The translations under genes and the position numbers were made by a program. A stretch of DNA of 64,000 nt from Pseudomonas viridiflava (lineage in GTDB: Bacteria > Pseudomonadota > Gammaproteobacteria > Pseudomonadales > Pseudomonadaceae). Shown in pieces: positions 58,365 to 64,000 of the stretch. The notes below the pieces were generated by a model that had not been told where the DNA came from, made no database searches, and saw only the letters and a program-made list of their open reading frames with translations. Position 1 is the stretch's first letter. Every line of letters begins with the position of its first letter. The stretch is from the NCBI RefSeq assembly GCF_900573885.1, contig NZ_UPSE01000493.1, positions 710,181-774,180 of the forward strand, given 5' to 3'.

Positions 58365-59050
58365 GTGCTGCTCTGAGTCGTCTGGAGCGTCAGCTCGGTT
58401 ACACCTTCCAAGACCAGGATCTGATGATTCTGGCTCTCACTCACCGCAGTTTTGCCGGGCGCAACAATGAGCGTCTGGAGTTTCTCGGTGATGCCATTCT
58501 CAATTTCGTCGCCGGCGAGGCCTTGTTCGAGCGCTTTCCTCAAGCGCGCGAAGGCCAGTTGTCGCGTTTGCGCGCGCGGCTGGTAAAAGGCGAGACCCTG
58601 GCCGTTCTGGCCCGTGGGTTTGATTTGGGCGAGTACTTGCGTCTGGGCTCCGGCGAGTTGAAGAGCGGCGGTTTTCGCCGTGAGTCGATACTCGCGGATG
58701 CGCTGGAAGCCCTGATCGGCGCGATTTATCTGGACGCCGGCATGGAAGCGGCGCGCGAGCGCGTGCTGGCGTGGCTAAGCTCAGAGTTGGACGGTCTGAC
58801 GCTGGTGGACACCAACAAAGACCCGAAAACCCGCCTGCAGGAATTCCTGCAATCGCGTGGCTGCGACCTGCCGCGCTATGAAGTGGTGGATATCCAGGGC
58901 GACCCGCACTGCCGGACGTTTGTCGTCGAGTGCCAAATCACCTTATTGAATGACAAAACCATCGGGCAGGGCGCCAGCCGCCGTATCGCCGAACAGGTAG
59001 CAGCTGCGGCTGCCCTGATTGCCCTTGGTGTGGAGAATGGCCATGACTGA
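58361..59050 (+). CDS. rnc: Ribonuclease III
   Basis: The 229-residue protein has the RNase III signature NERLEFLGDAILN near residue 37-49 with metal-binding acidic residues, DALEALIGAIYLDAG near 112 and a double-stranded RNA-binding domain in the last 75 residues (DPKTRLQEFLQSRG, ASRRIAEQVAAAAAL). It cuts double-stranded RNA in rRNA precursors. It starts with GTG overlapping the DUF4845 stop and overlaps era by 8 bases. Confidence 0.98.
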   Translation: MSAALSRLERQLGYTFQDQDLMILALTHRSFAGRNNERLEFLGDAILNFVAGEALFERFPQAREGQLSRLRARLVKGETLAVLARGFDLGEYLRLGSGELKSGGFRRESILADALEALIGAIYLDAGMEAARERVLAWLSSELDGLTLVDTNKDPKTRLQEFLQSRGCDLPRYEVVDIQGDPHCRTFVVECQITLLNDKTIGQGASRRIAEQVAAAAALIALGVENGHD

Positions 59051-59945
59051 TTCAACCGCAACACGCTGTGGCTATGTCGCCATCGTCGGCCGGCCCAATG
59101 TGGGCAAGTCGACGCTGCTGAACCACATCCTTGGCCAGAAGCTGGCAATCACCTCGCGCAAGCCGCAGACCACTCGCCATAACATGCTGGGCATCAAGAC
59201 GGAAGGCGCTGTTCAGGCCATCTACGTCGATACTCCCGGGATGCACAAAAACGGCGAGAAGGCGCTGAACCGCTATATGAACAAGACCGCATCGGCCGCG
59301 CTGAAAGACGTCGATGTGGTGATTTTCGTGGTCGAGCGCACTCGCTGGACCGACGAAGATCAGATGGTTCTTGAGCGTGTGCAATACGTGGAAGGCCCGG
59401 TCATTCTGGCGATCAATAAAACCGACCGCATTGAAGACAAATCCGAGCTGATGCCGCATCTGGAGTGGCTGCAAAGCCAATTGCCAAACGCGCAAATCGT
59501 GCCGATTTCCGCGCAACACGGGCATAACCTCGATGCGCTGGAAGGTCTGATCGAAAAATACCTGCCGGAAAACGAGCATTTCTTCCCTGAAGACCAGATC
59601 ACCGACCGCAGCAGCCGTTTCCTCGCTGCCGAACTGGTTCGCGAGAAAATCATGCGTCAGCTGGGGGCCGAGCTGCCTTACCAGATCACGGTTGAAATCG
59701 AAGAGTTTAAGCAGCAGGGCAAGACCCTGCACATCCACGCCTTGATTCTGGTGGAGCGCGACGGCCAGAAGAAAATCATCATCGGCGACAAAGGCGAGCG
59801 GATTAAACGCATCGGCATGGATGCGCGCAAAGACATGGAAGTGCTGTTCGACTCCAAAGTCATGCTCAACCTCTGGGTCAAAGTGAAAGGTGGCTGGTCG
59901 GACGATGAGCGCGCCCTGCGTTCGCTGGGTTACGCCGACCTTTAA
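59043..59945 (+). CDS. era: GTPase Era
   Basis: The 300-residue GTPase has G1 GRPNVGKSTLLN near residue 15, G2 QTTRHN, G3 DTPGMH near 62, and G4 NKTD near 123, and the C-terminal KH domain (GDKGERIKRIGMDARKDME) that binds the 3' end of 16S rRNA. It acts in 30S subunit maturation and links to the cell cycle. It overlaps rnc by 8 bases, and recO follows after 23 bases. Confidence 0.98.
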   Translation: MTDSTATRCGYVAIVGRPNVGKSTLLNHILGQKLAITSRKPQTTRHNMLGIKTEGAVQAIYVDTPGMHKNGEKALNRYMNKTASAALKDVDVVIFVVERTRWTDEDQMVLERVQYVEGPVILAINKTDRIEDKSELMPHLEWLQSQLPNAQIVPISAQHGHNLDALEGLIEKYLPENEHFFPEDQITDRSSRFLAAELVREKIMRQLGAELPYQITVEIEEFKQQGKTLHIHALILVERDGQKKIIIGDKGERIKRIGMDARKDMEVLFDSKVMLNLWVKVKGGWSDDERALRSLGYADL

Positions 59946-59968
59946 GCCCGCCGTTTCGAGGCTTTTCC

Positions 59969-60667
59969 ATGTTCAACAGCGCGCAACCGGCTTTCATTCT
60001 GCATAGCCGGGCCTACCGTGAAAGCAGCGCGCTGGTTGATTTCCTTACGCCACAAGGCCGGCTGCGCGCCGTGCTTCGTGGTGCGCGAGGCAAGGCGGGC
60101 ACGCTGGCCCGGCCGTTTGTGCCGGTGGAAGTGGAGTTTCGCGGTCGCGGCGAGCTGAAAAATGTCGGCCGTCTGGAAGCCGCTGGTATTCCCCGCTGGT
60201 TGCACGGCGAAGCGCTGTTCAGCGGCTTGTATCTGAACGAGCTTATCCTTCGCCTGCTTCCTGCTGAAGATCCCCATCCCGTGTTGTTCGAACATTACGC
60301 CGCAACGCTTGAAGCCTTGGCCGCCGGCCGTGCGCTGGAGCCCTTGCTGCGCGCGTTCGAATGGCGCCTGCTCGACGAGCTGGGGTATGGTTTTGCCCTC
60401 GGTGTAGACCTGAACGGGCAGCCCGTCGTGCCCCATCAGTTATATCGCCTGCTGCCTGATGCCGGGCTGGAACCGGTGCACCTGCTTCAGCCCGGGCTGT
60501 TTCAAGGCGCCGAATTGCTCGCCATGGCCGAAGCCGACTGGACGGCCCCCGGCGCACTTGCCGCCGCCAAGCGCCTTATGCGCCAGGCCCTGGCACCCCA
60601 TTTAGGCGGCCGACCGCTGGTTAGCCGCGAATTGTTCATGACGTTGAAGGAGCCACCCCGTGACTGA
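59969..60667 (+). CDS. recO: DNA repair protein RecO
   Basis: The 232-residue protein has an N-terminal OB fold (PAFILHSRAYRESSALVDFLTP, then GRLRAVLRGARGKAG) and a helical C-terminal part (LNELILRLLPAEDPHPVLF). RecO loads RecA on SSB-coated DNA in the RecFOR pathway. Zinc-binding cysteines found in some RecO proteins are not seen. It overlaps the pdxJ start by 8 bases. Confidence 0.96.
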   Translation: MFNSAQPAFILHSRAYRESSALVDFLTPQGRLRAVLRGARGKAGTLARPFVPVEVEFRGRGELKNVGRLEAAGIPRWLHGEALFSGLYLNELILRLLPAEDPHPVLFEHYAATLEALAAGRALEPLLRAFEWRLLDELGYGFALGVDLNGQPVVPHQLYRLLPDAGLEPVHLLQPGLFQGAELLAMAEADWTAPGALAAAKRLMRQALAPHLGGRPLVSRELFMTLKEPPRD

Positions 60668-61403
60668 CGCCAACCGTATTCTGCTGGGCGTGAACATCGA
60701 CCATGTCGCCACGCTGCGCCAGGCCCGTGGCACGCGCTACCCGGACCCGGTGAAAGCCGCGCTCGATGCAGAAGAAGCCGGCGCTGACGGCATTACTGTG
60801 CACTTGCGGGAAGACCGTCGGCATATTCAGGAACGCGACGTGCTCCTGCTCAAGGACGTGCTGCAGACGCGCATGAACTTTGAAATGGGCGTGACCGAAG
60901 CGATGCTCAGCTTTGCCGAACGCATCCGCCCGGCGCACATTTGCCTGGTTCCCGAAACGCGTCAGGAACTGACTACCGAAGGCGGCCTCGATGTCGCCGG
61001 CCAGGAAGCACGGATTAAAGAAGCGGTTGAGCGACTGGACCGGCTGGGCTGTGAGGTGTCGCTGTTTATCGACGCCGACGAGCGCCAGATCGAAGCCTCG
61101 CGCCGCGTTGGCGCGCCGGCCATCGAGCTGCACACCGGCCGTTACGCCGACGCCCACACGCCCGGCGAGACGGCCGAAGAACTCAAACGCATCGCCGATG
61201 GTGTCGCCTTTGGTCTGGCGCAGGGGCTGATCGTCAACGCCGGCCACGGCTTGCATTACCACAACGTGGAAGCGGTGGCGGCGATCAAGGGCGTAAACGA
61301 ACTGAACATCGGCCACGCTCTGGTGGCGCATGCGCTGTTCGTGGGGTTCAAAGCGGCAGTAGCGGAGATGAAGCAATTGATCGTCGCGGCGGCAAACCGC
61401 TAG
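60660..61403 (+). CDS. pdxJ: Pyridoxine 5'-phosphate synthase
   Basis: The 247-residue TIM-barrel enzyme joins 1-deoxyxylulose 5-phosphate with 3-amino-1-hydroxyacetone phosphate to make pyridoxine phosphate. Motifs: LLGVNIDHVATLRQARGTRYPD at the start, ITVHLREDRRHIQ near residue 43, EIHTGRYA-like ELHTGRYAD near 155 and NAGHGLHYHNVEA near 193, with active-site histidines. It starts with GTG inside recO's end. The segment after it is a REPIN. Confidence 0.97.
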   Translation: MTDANRILLGVNIDHVATLRQARGTRYPDPVKAALDAEEAGADGITVHLREDRRHIQERDVLLLKDVLQTRMNFEMGVTEAMLSFAERIRPAHICLVPETRQELTTEGGLDVAGQEARIKEAVERLDRLGCEVSLFIDADERQIEASRRVGAPAIELHTGRYADAHTPGETAEELKRIADGVAFGLAQGLIVNAGHGLHYHNVEAVAAIKGVNELNIGHALVAHALFVGFKAAVAEMKQLIVAAANR

Positions 61404-61420
61404 GCGGCGCCCCGATTGTT

Positions 61421-61501
61421 GTAGGAGCCAGCTTGCTGGTGATCCCGCATACGCCGTTGACGCTGGGCGTTTCCAGGGATCGCCAGCAAGCTGGCTCCTA
61501 C
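61421..61501. repeat. REPIN of the GTAGGAGCCAGCTTGCTGG type
   Basis: GTAGGAGCCAGCTTGCTGGTGATCCC at the left is repeated in inverse as GGGATCGCCAGCAAGCTGGCTCCTAC at the right, with a 29-base spacer. It lies between the convergent pdxJ and cmoB genes and may act as a shared end hairpin, since no other terminator is seen there. Confidence 0.85.
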
Positions 61502-61516
61502 GAATTAGCGATTGAG

Positions 61517-62473
61517 CTATTTGCGCGCGGTAATCACGGCGCGCATCGGTGCTGGCAGGCCTTCCACGGTTTTGCTGTGGTCGTCGGGATCAAGGAAATG
61601 GCTCAGCGACTGATAGCGCATCCATTCGGTGCTGCGCTGTTCTTCGATGCTGGTCACGCTGACGTCCACACACTTCACGTCGCTGAAGCCGGCACGGCGT
61701 AGCCACAGTTCCAAGGCCGGAACAGAAGGCAAAAACCACACGTTGCGCATCTGCGCATAACGGTCTTCGGGCACCAACACTTGGTTGACGTCGCCCTCGA
61801 TTACCAGCGTTTCCAGCACCAACTCGCCGCCTTTAACCAAGCAGTCTTTCAGCGCCAACAAATGCTCGATGGGTGAGCGGCGGTGGTAGAACACGCCCAT
61901 GGAAAACACCGTGTCGAAGCCTTCCAGCCCGGCCGGCAAATCTTCCAGCGCGAACGGCAGATGCCAGGCGCGGCGATCCGGCAGGTAGCGTTGCACGGCC
62001 TGGAACTGGCAGAAGAACAGCCAGTTGGGGTCTATGCCGATCACGCTGTCAGCCCCGGCGCCGAGCATGCGCCATTGGTAATAACCGTTGCCGCAGCCAA
62101 CATCGAGCACGCGCTTGCCGCGTAAATCCAGGTGGGGCGAGACCCGCGACCATTTCCAGTCCGAGCGCCATTCGGTGTCTATACGCACGCCAAACAGGTC
62201 GAACGGGCCTTTGCGCCACGGCGACAAGCCCATCAGCGCCTGACGCATCTGCATGCGGGTGGCGTCGTCGCAGTCGCAATCCAGGCGCAAGGCGCTTTCG
62301 AGATCTATCAGCGTAGGCTGCAAAACGGGCAGGGCGTCCAGCGCGCCTTGCCAGCGATCAAGGTCGCCGTGACCTTTGTCCATCTTGGCGTCGAGCTGCG
62401 CTTGCAGGCCGTTGGCCCAGGTGGCCAGCGGCGTGCCCGCCACGTGGCGGACCAGAGGAGATAGATCAATCAT
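61517..62473 (-). CDS. cmoB: tRNA 5-carboxymethoxyuridine(34) synthase CmoB
   Basis: The 318-residue enzyme transfers the carboxymethyl group of carboxy-S-adenosylmethionine to hydroxyuridine 34 of tRNA, giving cmo5U at the wobble base. It has a class I methyltransferase core: GKRVLDVGCGNGYYQWRMLGA near residue 121, and a family-specific VFSMGVFYHRRSPIEHL. The length is typical (about 320). It overlaps cmoA by 4 bases, giving coupled translation. Confidence 0.96.
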   Translation of the reverse strand: MIDLSPLVRHVAGTPLATWANGLQAQLDAKMDKGHGDLDRWQGALDALPVLQPTLIDLESALRLDCDCDDATRMQMRQALMGLSPWRKGPFDLFGVRIDTEWRSDWKWSRVSPHLDLRGKRVLDVGCGNGYYQWRMLGAGADSVIGIDPNWLFFCQFQAVQRYLPDRRAWHLPFALEDLPAGLEGFDTVFSMGVFYHRRSPIEHLLALKDCLVKGGELVLETLVIEGDVNQVLVPEDRYAQMRNVWFLPSVPALELWLRRAGFSDVKCVDVSVTSIEEQRSTEWMRYQSLSHFLDPDDHSKTVEGLPAPMRAVITARK

Positions 62474-63213
62474 GGCAAGGCGATCAGCGACGCAAAGTTC
62501 AGGCACTGAAACCACGGCACTACCTTGCTGAAACCGGCCGCCAGCAGGCGTTCACGGTGTTGCTCGAGGCTGTCGGGTTTCATCACGTTTTCGATGGCGT
62601 TGCGCTTCTGGGCGATTTCCAGCTCGCTGTAGCCGTTGGCACGCTTGAACGCGACATGCAGGTCGGTAAGCAGCTCGTGTTCCTGTTCGTCATCGAAGCG
62701 CAGCTTCTCCGACAGGATCAGTGCACCGCCTGGTAGCAGCGCCTGACGAATCTGAGTCAGCAACTGCAGCCGCTGCTCCGGCTGAATGAACTGCAGAGTG
62801 AAATTCAGTGCCACCAACGAAGTCGGCTGAAGCGTGAGGCTGAGGATGTCGGCCTCGATTACTTCTGCCGGCAGCAATTCCTGAAACATTGAATCCTGCG
62901 CGTGCAGGTATTCGCCGCAGCGCTCGACCATGGCGCTGGAGTTGTCCACGGCAATTACCCGGCAATCGCTGCAGGTCACATGCCGGCGCAAGGCTTGGGT
63001 GACTGCACCCAGCGACGAGCCGAGGTCGTAGAGCACGCTGTGCGGTTGAGCGAATTGCGCGGCCAGCACGCCGATGTTCTCGACGATGGTCGGGTAACCC
63101 GGCACCGAGCGTTTGATCATGTCCGGGAACACGCGCGCCACGGCTTCATTAAAAGTGAAGTCGGGCACGGAGGGCAGGGGCACAGCAAAGAGACGGTCGG
63201 ATTCCTGGCTCAC
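62470..63213 (-). CDS. cmoA: Carboxy-S-adenosyl-L-methionine synthase CmoA
   Basis: The 247-residue enzyme makes carboxy-SAM from SAM and prephenate, for CmoB. Motifs: FNEAVARVFPDMIKRSVPGY near residue 25, VLYDLGSSLGAVTQALRRH near 57, VIAVDNSSAMVERC and FTLQFIQPEQR. It begins with GTG, giving a length equal to the E. coli enzyme. It lies upstream of cmoB in a two-gene operon. Confidence 0.95.
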   Translation of the reverse strand: MSQESDRLFAVPLPSVPDFTFNEAVARVFPDMIKRSVPGYPTIVENIGVLAAQFAQPHSVLYDLGSSLGAVTQALRRHVTCSDCRVIAVDNSSAMVERCGEYLHAQDSMFQELLPAEVIEADILSLTLQPTSLVALNFTLQFIQPEQRLQLLTQIRQALLPGGALILSEKLRFDDEQEHELLTDLHVAFKRANGYSELEIAQKRNAIENVMKPDSLEQHRERLLAAGFSKVVPWFQCLNFASLIALP

Positions 63214-63318
63214 GGTGGTTACGCTTGGCTCGAAAGGGCGCCATTTTAACCAGCTGCGCGAGCGCCGCCAGCCCCTTTGGTGCAAAGGGGCTCAGCGGCA
63301 GCGACGGGAGAAATTGCG

Positions 63319-63717
63319 TTATTTAACGGTGATGGGGCAGTCGAACAGCTCGGCTGGCGCAACTTCCGGTTCCCATGGCCGGTGGTACGCCATCAGCAGC
63401 TCGCCGGTGCCGGGAGAAGTGGCCTGGAAACGCCAGGTGGAAACGCCGGCGCTACCGACAATGCCGGCATCTTCCGGATTGCTGTACACCTCCGGGCCAA
63501 GGCTGCGCAGTACATTGCTGGCAGCATCCTTGGTTTGCCAGCGAAAGCCAGTGGTGGGGTTGCTGCTCAGGGTCACGATCAGTTGCTGGCCGGGACGCAG
63601 GGTTGCCGGGCAGTCGCTCGAGTTATCCACCTGTACGGCAACGTTTTTGCCGGGTTGCTGGGCGCAGGCTGTGAGCAGAGCAAGGCCAATCGGGAGAAGC
63701 AGGCGTGCAGCGGTCAT
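63319..63717 (-). CDS. Chagasin (I42) family protease-inhibitor lipoprotein
   Basis: The 132-residue protein has a lipoprotein signal (LLLPIGLALLTACAQQPGKN, with the cysteine near residue 18) and the chagasin fold features NPTTGFRWQ near residue 53, then STWRFQATSPGTGELLMAYHRPWEP, where the conserved GxxxxxxxxRPW loop of cysteine protease inhibitors is visible. It is likely a cell-surface or periplasmic inhibitor of papain-like cysteine proteases. It is the only such gene in the window and stands alone, with a dyad symmetric element 36 bases upstream. Confidence 0.88.
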   Translation of the reverse strand: MTAARLLLPIGLALLTACAQQPGKNVAVQVDNSSDCPATLRPGQQLIVTLSSNPTTGFRWQTKDAASNVLRSLGPEVYSNPEDAGIVGSAGVSTWRFQATSPGTGELLMAYHRPWEPEVAPAELFDCPITVK

Positions 63718-63752
63718 GGATTCATCCTGTCCAAGGGCGATGAGTAGCGGGA

Positions 63753-63781
63753 AGCATAACGCCAGATTATGGCGTTATGCT
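63753..63781. promoter_or_regulatory. 11-bp perfect inverted repeat upstream of the inhibitor gene
   Basis: AGCATAACGCC, spacer AGATTAT, GGCGTTATGCT: the two 11-base arms match perfectly. It ends 36 bases before the start codon of the minus-strand inhibitor gene. There is no T run on either side, so an operator is more likely than a terminator. Confidence 0.55.
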
Positions 63782-64000
63782 TGGCAAACCTTCGCCATTT
63801 CCGGCCACTTCGATTTGCAAAACTGGAGGCTTCAAGGTCACCGTCACAGCACAAACTCTGGATCCCCGCCTGCGCGCACTGCTGTCCGGAATAATTTCGA
63901 GGGGATGTTCTGAAAGGGTTGCGGGCGTTGTTTTTACGGGGTATTCCCCTGAGCGCCAACTCAAAAACAAGCCCGCAACATGTACAGAATAAATCGACTG
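63782..64000. other. Right-end region without a recognised gene
   Basis: About 220 bases to the window end hold no convincing gene. A short open frame on the plus strand (63777-63992) has no family resemblance and no ribosome-binding site. The region may contain the promoter of the inhibitor gene or belong to a gene beyond the edge. Confidence 0.4.

Noticed and set aside
63777..63992. Plus-strand open frame of 71 codons near the right edge
   Set aside because: It starts inside the dyad element, has no ribosome-binding site and resembles no known family.
1..64000. CRISPR arrays, tRNA or rRNA genes
   Set aside because: No regularly spaced identical repeats with unique spacers were seen; the short repeats present are REP elements. 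No tRNA cloverleaf or rRNA sequence was recognised by eye; a tRNAscan and Rfam run would be decisive.

Overview
The window is chromosomal DNA of a Pseudomonas species that is not P. aeruginosa. The algU-mucA-mucB-mucD cluster next to nadB, the lepA-lepB-rnc-era-recO-pdxJ chain, the minCDE cluster beside a lauroyl acyltransferase gene, an OprD-type porin with a tctCBA/tctDE tricarboxylate system, and many REP/REPIN repeats of the GTAGGAGC type together point to this genus. Gene order recalls two blocks of PAO1, roughly PA3234-PA3254 and PA0744-PA0773; this is from memory, and no search was run.

Layout. 1-4.2 kb: an ABC importer operon on the minus strand (binding protein, alkaline-phosphatase-superfamily enzyme, two permeases) with a divergent GntR/UTRA regulator and two matching candidate operators. 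4.2-8.2 kb: aminopeptidase ApeB, an RluA-type pseudouridine synthase and minCDE, all minus strand. 8.4-15.6 kb: envelope genes (lauroyl acyltransferase, patatin-like lipase, MlaA-like protein, alpha/beta hydrolase, GNAT acetyltransferase, a GH17 glucan enzyme). 16-19 kb: an orphan betaine-binding protein and a DUF485-ActP acetate symporter pair. 19.2-27.8 kb: mixed small and transport genes (DUF3309, DUF2784, SDR, MFS, Pit phosphate transporter, a divergent DUF2855/TetR pair, PH-domain protein, MATE exporter). 27.9-33.4 kb: two crotonase-family enzymes, an HDOD protein, a thioesterase, ung and a lipoprotein.

33.4-38.8 kb is the accessory part and the most unusual stretch. An AT-rich segment carries a single-pass membrane protein of unknown function, followed at once by a 1385-residue RTX protein. 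The RTX protein has an unrecognised AT-rich N-terminal domain, an EF-hand pair, a long RTX array interrupted by three related spacer modules, an embedded papain/C39-like cysteine peptidase-like domain, and a type I secretion-like C-terminus. No type I secretion genes lie in the window. This is the best candidate for an undescribed system, perhaps a secreted effector with a paired membrane protein.

39-46.7 kb: a tricarboxylate uptake locus, tctCBA with an OprD-type porin and a translationally coupled AbrB-family membrane protein, controlled by the divergent TctD/TctE two-component system. 46.7-51 kb: an HDOD protein, YgfZ, SdhE, YgfX and NadB. 51.3-55.1 kb: the AlgU envelope-stress operon without mucC, preceded by a probable AlgU-dependent promoter. 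55.2-61.4 kb: lepA, lepB, a DUF4845 gene, rnc, era, recO and pdxJ, mostly with overlapping ends. 61.5-64 kb: cmoAB for tRNA wobble modification and a chagasin-like inhibitor lipoprotein. No rRNA, tRNA, CRISPR array or intact insertion sequence was seen.
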